NCBI GenBank assembly: GCA_947258585.1
Contig: CAMYIZ010000070.1
Span: 62,001 to 126,000 of the forward strand
Direction of reading: 5' to 3'
DNA length: 64,000 nt
Source of the DNA: an uncultured Haliea sp.
GTDB lineage: Bacteria > Pseudomonadota > Gammaproteobacteria > Pseudomonadales > Halieaceae
Below the pieces are notes generated by a model. It saw only the letters and a list, made by a program, of their open reading frames with translations. It made no database searches and had not been told where the DNA came from. Shown piece by piece: positions 8,745 through 16,249 of this stretch. Each line of letters opens with the position of its first letter. The stretch's first letter is position 1. The translations under genes and the position numbers were made by a program.

Positions 8745-8805
8745 AAAGTCCTCTACACTTTCCCAGCCGCAGGGTCATTGTTCCCCGATCGACTTGTTAT
8801 TTTAC

Positions 8806-8820
8806 TGCCCCCCGTGGGCA
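8806..8820. promoter_or_regulatory. Inverted repeat in the lyase-LysR divergent region
   Basis: TGCCC-CCCGT-GGGCA lies between the divergent lyase and LysR genes. A LysR regulator commonly binds dyad sites of about this size there, so it is a candidate operator; only symmetry and position support it. Confidence 0.3.
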
Positions 8821-8870
8821 ATTTATGTTTAAGTTCGTTGTCCTGACCGCAAACCACATGAGCCAGCCCC

Positions 8871-9782
8871 ATGAACGTCAGCCAACGTCGCCTGCACTAT
8901 CTCTACGAATCCGCACGCCTCGGTACCATGCGCGCCGCAGGCGAAAAACTCGATGTCGCGCCCTCCTCCATCAGCCGCCAGATCGCCGAACTGGAGAGTG
9001 AGCTGGGCACGCCGCTGGTGGAGCGCGGCCGGCGGCGCCTGAAACTGACCGAGGCCGGGGAACTGGCCTTCCAGTTCTACCAGGACCGCTGCGCCCAGCA
9101 GGAAGCCTTCCTCTCCCAGATCAGAGAGCTCCAGTCCCTCAATACCGGCAAGATATCGATCGCAGTCGGCGAAGCCTTTATCTCCGAACGCTTCAGCGAC
9201 ACCCTGCAGAGCTACATGCAACGCTATCCCGGCATCTCCGTGGGCGTCAGTGTGTCCAGTACCAATGAAGTGGTGCGCATGATCAGTGACGACGATGCCC
9301 ACTTCGGGATGATTTTCGACACATCGCGGGACCCGAAGGTCAGTTCGCGCGTCCATTTGCCGCAGCCGATGAAAGTTGTGGTACACCGCAGCCATCCACT
9401 GGCCGGCAAGAAGCTGGTAGAACTTTCGGAGCTGGGGCAGTACACGGTGGGCCTGCTCGACGGCGCCTACCGCATCCGCCAGATCATCGAGCAGAGTGAG
9501 CAGGAACAGGGGATTTTCTTTACCCCGCACCTGGCCACCAGCTCGCTGGCGCTGCTTCGCGGCTTCATCAACTCGGGCTCCGGCGTCTCCCTGCTACCCG
9601 ACCTGGTGGTCGGCGAGGAGCTGGCCGCAGGACGTTTTGTCGCCATCCCTACCGACAGCGCCACGCTCAACAGTACCCAGATAAGCCTGGTCACCCGCAG
9701 CGGCCGACAGCTGCCGATCGCCGCGTTCAAGTTCATGCAATATATCGAGGACTATTTCCGCAACCTGGCGCCCGAGTCCTGA
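8871..9782 (+). CDS. LysR-family transcriptional regulator
   Basis: 303-residue regulator. The N-terminal winged helix (about residues 5-62, RLHYLYESARLGTMRAAGEKL then APSSISRQIAELE) is followed by a periplasmic-binding-like effector domain (about 90-295) with GKISIAVGEAFISERF. It is transcribed away from the imino-acid oxidation cluster, the classical arrangement for a LysR activator that senses a pathway intermediate. The start at 8871 has only a weak ribosome site, but no better one is seen before the conserved N-terminus. Confidence 0.9.
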   Translation: MNVSQRRLHYLYESARLGTMRAAGEKLDVAPSSISRQIAELESELGTPLVERGRRRLKLTEAGELAFQFYQDRCAQQEAFLSQIRELQSLNTGKISIAVGEAFISERFSDTLQSYMQRYPGISVGVSVSSTNEVVRMISDDDAHFGMIFDTSRDPKVSSRVHLPQPMKVVVHRSHPLAGKKLVELSELGQYTVGLLDGAYRIRQIIEQSEQEQGIFFTPHLATSSLALLRGFINSGSGVSLLPDLVVGEELAAGRFVAIPTDSATLNSTQISLVTRSGRQLPIAAFKFMQYIEDYFRNLAPES

Positions 9783-9794
9783 CGAGCATCTGTG

Positions 9795-11084
9795 CTACAG
9801 GTTCCAGTCGTTGCGCACCACGGCGCCGCCCTTCATCACCAGGCCAATACTGCGCAGGGCGGAAATGTCAGCGATGGGGTTTGACTCCAGCAACAGCAGG
9901 TCGGCGTACTTGCCTTCGCTGATGGTACCGACTTCGCCCTCCACGCCCAGCAAGCGCGCGGTCTCGACGGTGGCCGAACGCAACGCCCGCAGGGGCGTCA
10001 TGCCGGCATCGACGTAGAGCTCGATCTCACGCACTGAGGCAACGGTGCCTTCATTGGGCTCGAAGGGAAACTGGTCGCTGCCCATGGCGATATTGACGCC
10101 TTCATCAATGGCGGTTTGCAGCGCCTTCCAGTGCACCTTGCCCACCGAGGCGGCGCGGTCCAGGTACCACTGGGGCGAACCGATTTTCTGGAAGAATTCC
10201 AGTGCCCCGGCCTGGCTGACCACGATGGTCGGCACGTACCAGGCGCCCGCGCGCTTCATCTTGCGGAACACTTCCTGGTTCAGGTAGTAGCCGTGCTCAA
10301 AGCAGTCCACGCCGGCTTCCAGTGCTTCGAGGGTAGCCTCTGGCGAACCGGAGTGGGCCGTGACCTTGAACCCGGCCCGGTGAGCGACGTCCACAGCCGC
10401 GCGCATTTCCTCCAGCGTCATGTCGGAGGCCGCAATCGACCCCGCCGGAGACGCGATGCCCTTGCTGATCATCAGTTTGAGCCAGGTCGCCCCGGCGCTG
10501 ATCTGTTCGCGCGCCATGCGGGTGACCTCGTCGGGACCGTCCACACCCACCTCGCCGTGACTGGTGCCATGACCGCCCGTAGGCGCCAGCGGCAAGCCTG
10601 CGGCGTGGATCCGCGGGCCGGGAATTTCACCGCGGCGGATGGCCTTGTCCACCGCGAAAATCGCGTGCCCGCGGTCACCGGGAGCGCGAATCGTGGTGGT
10701 ACCGGACAGCAGGCTGAGGCGGCCATTCTCGGCCATTCTCAGCGCCAGCTCCGCCTCGGATTCATGCTGCAGCGCCATGGAAGCGGCGCCTGGCAGCTTG
10801 AGACCGAGGTGCACGTGCATGTTCATCAGGCCGGGCACTATCCACTTGCCGCTGGCATCAATGACCCTTGCGTCCGCGGGTATGGCGACATCGCCGCGGC
10901 TGCCCACCGCCGCGATTCGCTCCCCGTCCACCAGCACCACCGCGTTGTCCAGCGCCGCGCCGTTATCGAGGTTCACCACGGAACCGCCGACCAGCGCGGT
11001 AAGCGCCGCACTGGCGGGCAGCGCCAGACTCGCGAGTGCAAGCCCGGTGGCGGCCAATAACTGTTTCACTGTTCCCGTTGTCAT
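9795..11084 (-). CDS. Secreted amidohydrolase (imidazolonepropionase/Xaa-Pro dipeptidase-like)
   Basis: 429-residue metal-dependent hydrolase with a signal peptide (about 1-26, ending LALPASA), so periplasmic. Metal-site features are NMHVHLG, the probable carboxylated lysine in WLKLMISKG, VTAHSGSPEA, ECFEHG-like DCFEHGYYL and the catalytic aspartate in GSDQFPF. This set matches the subgroup that includes periplasmic prolidase-like enzymes. The ATG at 11084 is preferred because it places the signal peptide at the N-terminus; an ATG at 11099 would add five residues. It is the last gene of the long minus-strand block with DUF885 hydrolases and a TonB receptor, consistent with trimming an imported peptide-like compound. 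Confidence 0.87.
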   Translation of the reverse strand: MTTGTVKQLLAATGLALASLALPASAALTALVGGSVVNLDNGAALDNAVVLVDGERIAAVGSRGDVAIPADARVIDASGKWIVPGLMNMHVHLGLKLPGAASMALQHESEAELALRMAENGRLSLLSGTTTIRAPGDRGHAIFAVDKAIRRGEIPGPRIHAAGLPLAPTGGHGTSHGEVGVDGPDEVTRMAREQISAGATWLKLMISKGIASPAGSIAASDMTLEEMRAAVDVAHRAGFKVTAHSGSPEATLEALEAGVDCFEHGYYLNQEVFRKMKRAGAWYVPTIVVSQAGALEFFQKIGSPQWYLDRAASVGKVHWKALQTAIDEGVNIAMGSDQFPFEPNEGTVASVREIELYVDAGMTPLRALRSATVETARLLGVEGEVGTISEGKYADLLLLESNPIADISALRSIGLVMKGGAVVRNDWNL

Positions 11085-11199
11085 AAGCAATATTTCCATA
11101 ATGGATCGACCCTTGCAGGTCGGTAAATAAATTGATCGGGTGCTGCCTGGTTCCGGCGGGCTTCAGAACAAAGAAGGTCCAGTTCCCGCTGGAAAAAGG

Positions 11200-11925
11200 T
11201 CAGGCACCGCCGCTAGCCTTGAGCACCCGGCCCCCCGGCAGACGCAGCGTCTTGCCGTCATAAGTTGCGCTAATGACGGCGTCGCGCGCACTGATGGTTT
11301 CGGCACCATCAGTTTCAGCCCAGCGAATCACCTCAATGAAGTAGCGGTCGCCCTGCTGGCGGTAGCGCCCGTAGCCCGTCACCGCGTAGCTGTCATCGCC
11401 GCTGACCACAAGGAAATGCTCGTCCACCAGTGCCAGCATGCCGTGCTCCAGCGCCACGATTTTCGCATCCGCGGCATCACCGATGCGACGCAGGGTCTGC
11501 ACGGTGCCGCTGCCGAACACCAGGGTCAGGCCGTCGTCGTCGCGGGTGACGGCAAGGTCGTGCTCCGTCACTCCGTTGGACGACAGCGGGTTCGCGGGCG
11601 ACAGGCTGAGCGTCTGCTCGGCAACCAGATGGACGCCGCCCTCAATCGCGGAATAGGGGCCGGAGTGCGCCATGGCGCTCTGCTTGAAGTAGGGCTCGCC
11701 ATTGAAAACGGCCTGCTGGATGAAAGAGCCATCCTTGAACAGGAAGATGCCGGTCAGCGGCATGGACTTGCCACCGGACGAGGTCAGTCCGGTGTAGGCC
11801 CAGAGCCCCTCGACCTGCTGCATGGACGTTTCCGCCCGCGACAGCAGTGGCGTTGCCAGCAGTGCCAGCATCATGCAGGCGGTGCCCAGTGTGCGGCGGA
11901 TGCTTGTGCCCTGTGTTCTGTTCAT
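11200..11925 (-). CDS. Secreted protein of unknown function
   Basis: I do not recognise this 241-residue protein. A signal peptide (about 1-31, MMLALLATPLLSRAE) indicates export to the periplasm. The rest is beta-rich with alternating short strands (GLWAYTGLTSSGG, GIFLFKDGSFIQQ, HFLVVSGDDSYAVTGYGRY), resembling a small lipocalin-like or beta-barrel binding fold. There are no cysteines or obvious catalytic motifs after the signal. Its start overlaps the stop of the RidA gene by four bases (ATGA), so it is translated together with it and belongs to the amidohydrolase block. Confidence 0.7.
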   Translation of the reverse strand: MNRTQGTSIRRTLGTACMMLALLATPLLSRAETSMQQVEGLWAYTGLTSSGGKSMPLTGIFLFKDGSFIQQAVFNGEPYFKQSAMAHSGPYSAIEGGVHLVAEQTLSLSPANPLSSNGVTEHDLAVTRDDDGLTLVFGSGTVQTLRRIGDAADAKIVALEHGMLALVDEHFLVVSGDDSYAVTGYGRYRQQGDRYFIEVIRWAETDGAETISARDAVISATYDGKTLRLPGGRVLKASGGA

Positions 11926-12341
11926 TGCTGTTCTCCTTGGCTGATCTGCGCCGTGGCTTCGATTTCAATCAGGAAATCGGGCAGGGCCAAGGCCTGCACT
12001 CCGATCCAGGTATTGGCCGCCGGCGTGACGTCCCCGTAGAACTCGGCCAGGGCGGCACCCACCGGACCCAGGCAGTCCGGGTTGTGGTTCACCACATAGG
12101 TGCGCAGGCGCACGATATCTTCCACCCCGGCGCCGGCCTCGGCGAGCACCGTCTTGAGGTTGGCCAGCGCCTGGCGTGCCTGCGCGCCAAGGTCGCTGCC
12201 ACCGACCACCTGGTAGTCCCTGTCCCAAGCCACTTGGCCGGCACAGTGCACCAGGGTAGTGTCGCTTGACGCCACCGCGTGGGAGAAACCGTAGGCCGTG
12301 CTTTCATACAGCTCGGCGGGATTGATGACTTTGCGTGACAT
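11922..12341 (-). CDS. RidA/YjgF family protein
   Basis: 139-residue RidA-superfamily protein, a trimeric enzyme class that hydrolyses reactive enamine/imine intermediates released by amino-acid enzymes. Family signs are HCAGQVAWD, GSDLGAQARQALANLKTVL, VRLRTYVVN and the C-terminal IEIEATAQ. The canonical RidA arginine is replaced in the C-terminal region, as in the Rid4-7 and related subgroups often found in catabolic operons. It lies between the VOC protein and the secreted unknown. This suggests that an imine or enamine arises during breakdown of the substrate taken up by this operon. Confidence 0.88.
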   Translation of the reverse strand: MSRKVINPAELYESTAYGFSHAVASSDTTLVHCAGQVAWDRDYQVVGGSDLGAQARQALANLKTVLAEAGAGVEDIVRLRTYVVNHNPDCLGPVGAALAEFYGDVTPAANTWIGVQALALPDFLIEIEATAQISQGEQQ

Positions 12342-12421
12342 GTGATCACTCTCCTTTCAATTCGTCGGGCCGCGGTCCGCGGCCATGGATAATCTTTGAG
12401 GCAGCGGTTCGCCGGCCCGGT

Positions 12422-12910
12422 TCAGGTGTACTGCACCAACTCGAGTTGATGCCCGAAGGGGTCGAGAACATACCAGGACAGCGAGTCCGGCGCGGGACCC
12501 CCATCGGCAACGATGGGGCCGGCCATTGGGCGACAACCATTGGCCTGGAGGTAGTCCACAGCCGCCTGCACGTCATCGACCTGCAGACAGATATGCCGGC
12601 TGCCGACATCGCAATTGCGCGGCGGCGTGGTTGCCGCATCCGCGGGCCGCTCATACTGGAACAGCTCCATCCCCAGATTGTCACACAGCTGCAGCATCGC
12701 GATCTGCAGGCAGGCGTCCGGCACGTTCACATGCGCCTCAGTCCAATCCCTGCCATCCTCCATGAGGGGAATTTCGCGGGCATCGAACGGGCCCATGCGG
12801 TACTTGAGCGTGGCGCCCATGACCCCAGTGTAGAATGCGATCGCCTGTTCGATGTCCGCAACCGTCAGTGATACGTGGTCAGCGCGCCGGAATGTTGGTT
12901 GGCCGGTCAT
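12422..12910 (-). CDS. VOC-superfamily (glyoxalase/dioxygenase-fold) protein
   Basis: 162-residue vicinal-oxygen-chelate protein with two beta-alpha-beta-beta-beta modules. The first begins RADHVSLTVADIEQAIAFYT and the second begins GSRHICLQVDDVQAAVDYL, ending WYVLDPFGHQLELVQY. Candidate metal ligands are H12, the E in the first module, H in SRHICLQV and E in HQLELVQ, as in glyoxalase I and methylmalonyl-CoA epimerase relatives. An AGGAGAT ribosome site precedes the ATG at 12910. Its reaction is not predictable; the context suggests lyase or isomerase action on a catabolic intermediate. Confidence 0.85.
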   Translation of the reverse strand: MTGQPTFRRADHVSLTVADIEQAIAFYTGVMGATLKYRMGPFDAREIPLMEDGRDWTEAHVNVPDACLQIAMLQLCDNLGMELFQYERPADAATTPPRNCDVGSRHICLQVDDVQAAVDYLQANGCRPMAGPIVADGGPAPDSLSWYVLDPFGHQLELVQYT

Positions 12911-12954
12911 TGTGATCTCCTGCAGAGCCTGTGTTGTGAGATACGCCTGCGCCG

Positions 12955-14280
12955 CTACGAGAACAGCGCCGCCATGTAGTCGGGGAATTTCTGTGCCGCC
13001 AGCACCAGCGACAGCAGCAGACCTACCCCGAGGATTGCATTGCGCCACCACTCGGTGGGCACGTCGTGCATGACCTTCCGGCTGTTGGCCAGGTACAGCA
13101 ATATGACAAACACCAATGGAATGACTAGCACGTTGATGCCCATCAGCAGCACGACCTTGAGCAGCGCCGGGAAACTCCAGTGCGGCGCCAGGAGCGCAGC
13201 ACCGAGCACCAGGACTACCACAATGGCGTGATAGGCCTTGTTGTCGGCGGCGAAACGCCACTGCCGACCCACGGTGTCCAGCATGAAGTAGGCGGTTACC
13301 TGGGCGGCGACCACCAGGGTGGTCAGCGCGGCCATAAACACGCCCACAGAGAACACAATGGGACCGAGGAATGCCAGGCGCTCGGGAAATACGCCGTGCA
13401 GAACTTGAGAAGCTTCGGAGACATCGGCCAGCGAGGCGTGATGGGCCAGCGGGTACAGCGCGAAGCCGCCCGCGATGACTACGAAGATGGCGTAGGCGCC
13501 AAAGATCAGGCCCAGATTCACCACCGCGCGGCGAAACGCCTTTTTCAGGCCGCGTGAATCGACACCCGAGTCTGCCGCCAGATACGGCATGCCGAGTAGC
13601 GCCGCGGGGGCGATCGCGCTGCCTACCATCGCGGTGATGGAAGCGACCGAGGAGCGCGCGGTCCCCGTGCCCGGCACGGGCAGGTCTTCCGGTACGGCGG
13701 GCACCATCCCGGCGAGGATGTCCCGCCACTCGGAGAAGCCGCGAAATGCCACCAGCAGGAAACAGAAGAACATCAATACCATCATCACGGTCATGACGTT
13801 CTGCATGCGGTCGAAGCCGCGGGAGAACACCAGCCAGAGGATCGCCGCGGCGATCACCAGGGACAGCGCCATGTCCGTGAGCAGGGCGCCGCTGGCGCCG
13901 GACCCCGCCGCAGGCAGACCCAGCGTGGATGCGACCACGGAACTCATCACGGACAGCTGGCCCATCACGATCAACAGGTGGACGGGCACATTGACCAGCA
14001 GGAGCGCCCAGGCCAGCGCGGGCGTGATGCGCTTGCAGATCAGCGCGAACATGCCCTCGCTGGGGTTGCAGGCGCCAATGCGCGATGCGGTATCGACCGA
14101 GACCACGAACACCGGCAGCATGCACAGCACTACCCACAGCAGTTCGTAGCCAAACCAGGCACCGGCCAGCAAAAAGGAGGCGACGGCTCCGGCACCCATG
14201 GTCCCCGCGGCAATGACCGCGGTGGGTCCGACGATATCGCGGACCAGACGTACCGGTGCGGCAGCGACAGCCCTAAGCAC
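12955..14280 (-). CDS. NRAMP-like integral membrane transporter with non-canonical metal site
   Basis: About 441 residues with eleven or so hydrophobic segments, and LeuT-type NRAMP resemblance from IVGPTAVIAAGTMGAGAV onward. The metal-binding signature DPGN of TM1 is replaced by GAGA, and the TM6 MPH-type motif is replaced by GSAIAPAALLGMPYLA, so ordinary Mn/Fe transport is doubtful. It may carry another cation or an organic solute related to this operon. I prefer the GTG at 14280 because a GGGGGT lies seven bases upstream; a GTG at 14298 has no ribosome site. A 22-codon reading frame overlaps the start. Confidence 0.8.
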   Translation of the reverse strand: MLRAVAAAPVRLVRDIVGPTAVIAAGTMGAGAVASFLLAGAWFGYELLWVVLCMLPVFVVSVDTASRIGACNPSEGMFALICKRITPALAWALLLVNVPVHLLIVMGQLSVMSSVVASTLGLPAAGSGASGALLTDMALSLVIAAAILWLVFSRGFDRMQNVMTVMMVLMFFCFLLVAFRGFSEWRDILAGMVPAVPEDLPVPGTGTARSSVASITAMVGSAIAPAALLGMPYLAADSGVDSRGLKKAFRRAVVNLGLIFGAYAIFVVIAGGFALYPLAHHASLADVSEASQVLHGVFPERLAFLGPIVFSVGVFMAALTTLVVAAQVTAYFMLDTVGRQWRFAADNKAYHAIVVVLVLGAALLAPHWSFPALLKVVLLMGINVLVIPLVFVILLYLANSRKVMHDVPTEWWRNAILGVGLLLSLVLAAQKFPDYMAALFS

Positions 14281-14341
14281 GGGGCAACACCCCCGCACGA
14301 CCGCTGGCGCTTTTGCGTCGTTTCACTCTGTCCATCGTCAT
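14273..14341 (-). CDS. Possible 22-residue leader peptide overlapping the transporter start
   Basis: A short frame with an ATG at 14341 preceded by GGAAG encodes a basic peptide beginning MTMDRVKRRKSA and ends with TAG inside the start region of the transporter gene. It could couple translation to the transporter. Alternatively it could be the true N-terminus displaced by a one-base frameshift, since both frames join smoothly at LPRA/VAAAP. No homology is known to me. Confidence 0.25.
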   Translation of the reverse strand: MTMDRVKRRKSASGRAGVLPRA

Positions 14342-14377
14342 AGGCACTACTTCCAGGGTCGGTCGACCGTAACAGGT

Positions 14378-16249
14378 CTAGAAATTGACGGGTTGCCTGT
14401 CGGCGAGCCCGGCCGCCTGCGCGGCAAGGCTGCTCTCTATCCAGCGATCTATGCTGCTGTCCATTACGTCCAGCGGCAAGTAGCCGTTCTCCAGCACCGC
14501 CCGGTGAAAGGCGCGAACATCGAACCGCTCGCCCAGCGCTGCCCGCGCCCGCGCCCGGGCCTCGAGAATGCGTCGCATGCCCACCTTGAACGAGGTCGCC
14601 TGGCCCGGCACCGCAATATAGCGATTCACAGCGCGCACATTGGCCGGGTGGGGGCTGGGGGTGGTCTCGTCCAGGTAGCGAATGGCCTCTTCCCGGGACC
14701 AGCGCTTGGCGTGCAGGCCAGTGTCCACCACCAGCCGGCAGGCGCGCCACAACTCCGCCGCCAGGCGCCCGAAATCGGCGTAGGGGTCCTGGTAGAAACC
14801 GATGTCCGCTGCCAACTGCTCTGCATACAGGGCCCAGCCCTCGACAAAGGCGGTGTTGAGCCACCAGACATTCTGCTGGCGCAGGGCCGGAATGCCCGGG
14901 TCCGCGCTGATCGCCGAGATCTGCAGGTGGTGCCCCGGCAGGGTCTCGTGATACACCAGCGCCTCAAGGTCATAGACAGGCACCGCGGCCATGTCGTGCA
15001 GGTTCAGGTAAAAGCGCGCCGGGCGCCCGGCGGAGCCCGCCTGGTAGAAAGCACCCGGCGCCGACTCTTCCCGATAGGCCTCGAACCGCAGGATCTCCAG
15101 CTCCTGGGTGGGCGGGTCAAACACCAGCTCCGGCAGGCGCGCCTGCATCGCCCCGAACAGGGACCGCGCCCGGGCCAGGAATTGCGCCCGGCCTTCGGCA
15201 TCGTTACTCAGGTAAAACTGCGGCGAGCTGCGCATGTGCTCGAAAAACCCGGGCAGGTCGCCGTCAAATCCAACCTGATCGACGATAGCCCGCATTGCAC
15301 CGTGAATCCGTTCGACCTCGGCCAGCCCGTAGGCATGCAGCTCATCTGCGCTCAACCGGGTGGTCGTGAACTGACGCAACAGGAATGCGTAGAAGGCGTC
15401 GCCCTCCGGCATCTGCCAGACGCCACCATCGTGGCCGGCACCGCTCTGGTGTTCCACCAGCGTGGCGATCAGGGACTGGTAGGCCTCGCGGTATGGCCCC
15501 AGCAGCGCCACGCGGGCACGCTCCAGGTACGCGTCCCGGGCGGCTCGTTCCAGGGTGCCCTGCTGCAAACGTTCCCGCACCGAAGACCAGACCGGGTTGT
15601 CCGCACCATCATCAAAGGGCGCACCGCTGATGATCTGCCGGGACCCCTCGATCAGGAGCGGATACAGGCTGGCCGGCAGGCCGCCTGCCACCTTGAGCTG
15701 GCGTTCGAGCTGGGCCTCCAACTGGGCCAGCAACTGCGGCACGCCCGCCAGGTCACTCAGCAACGCGTCCACCTCTGCAGCCGAACTCAGTGGACCGCCC
15801 TGGGCGAGACGCCCCGGTATCTCGAGATGGGTGCCCACGATCTGGTTGACCGGGTACCCATGGCCGCGCCAGCGATGGCGCTCCAGCAACAACTCCAGCT
15901 CGTAGACCAGCGCGTCATACTGGGTCCGCGCTCTTGGACCCAGCGCGGCAGGCTGGAACTCCTGACGCAGCGTTGCCAGCTGTTGCCTGACCACCGCGAT
16001 GTCAGCGTACTCCGCGGCGGCGGAGAGGTCGGGCCACCCACCCCCCGCAGGTAGCGCCGCGGCGCCGCCTGCGAGTTCGGGCCTGTTGGCCTGGCGATAC
16101 TCCAGGACTGACTCGATGAAGTCCGCCAGCCTCGCCTCCGGTCCCGGTTGCCCGGCGGCCAATGCGGTGCCAGCGGAGGCGGCCAGCAACAGCGCGGTCG
16201 CGAACCTCCCCACGGCGCCAGCCGATCCCACCGGAGAGAAGCAGCCCAC
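14378..16249 (-). CDS. DUF885 family secreted hydrolase (first copy)
   Basis: 623-residue protein with a signal peptide (about 1-32, ALLLAASAGTALAAG). DUF885 proteins resemble M3/M32-like metallopeptidases; the expected zinc motif appears as YHETLPGHHLQ, with a downstream glutamate region in FVEGWALYAEQLA and a C-terminal YRYPGQ-like VPGQATSFKVG. The GTG at 16249 directly follows the receptor stop, so receptor and hydrolase are translated together. It probably cleaves a peptide or ester substrate in the periplasm after import. A paralogue lies on the other side of the receptor. Confidence 0.87.
   Translation of the reverse strand: MGCFSPVGSAGAVGRFATALLLAASAGTALAAGQPGPEARLADFIESVLEYRQANRPELAGGAAALPAGGGWPDLSAAAEYADIAVVRQQLATLRQEFQPAALGPRARTQYDALVYELELLLERHRWRGHGYPVNQIVGTHLEIPGRLAQGGPLSSAAEVDALLSDLAGVPQLLAQLEAQLERQLKVAGGLPASLYPLLIEGSRQIISGAPFDDGADNPVWSSVRERLQQGTLERAARDAYLERARVALLGPYREAYQSLIATLVEHQSGAGHDGGVWQMPEGDAFYAFLLRQFTTTRLSADELHAYGLAEVERIHGAMRAIVDQVGFDGDLPGFFEHMRSSPQFYLSNDAEGRAQFLARARSLFGAMQARLPELVFDPPTQELEILRFEAYREESAPGAFYQAGSAGRPARFYLNLHDMAAVPVYDLEALVYHETLPGHHLQISAISADPGIPALRQQNVWWLNTAFVEGWALYAEQLAADIGFYQDPYADFGRLAAELWRACRLVVDTGLHAKRWSREEAIRYLDETTPSPHPANVRAVNRYIAVPGQATSFKVGMRRILEARARARAALGERFDVRAFHRAVLENGYLPLDVMDSSIDRWIESSLAAQAAGLADRQPVNF

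Noticed and set aside
12422-14137. 571-codon frame joining the transporter region to the VOC gene
   Set aside because: Only the last 162 codons are the VOC protein, with their own ribosome site; the upstream part is the transporter gene read in a wrong frame.
14198-16054. 618-codon plus-strand open frame opposite DUF885
   Set aside because: The opposite strand encodes signal peptide and zinc motifs of DUF885; this frame has no recognisable family.
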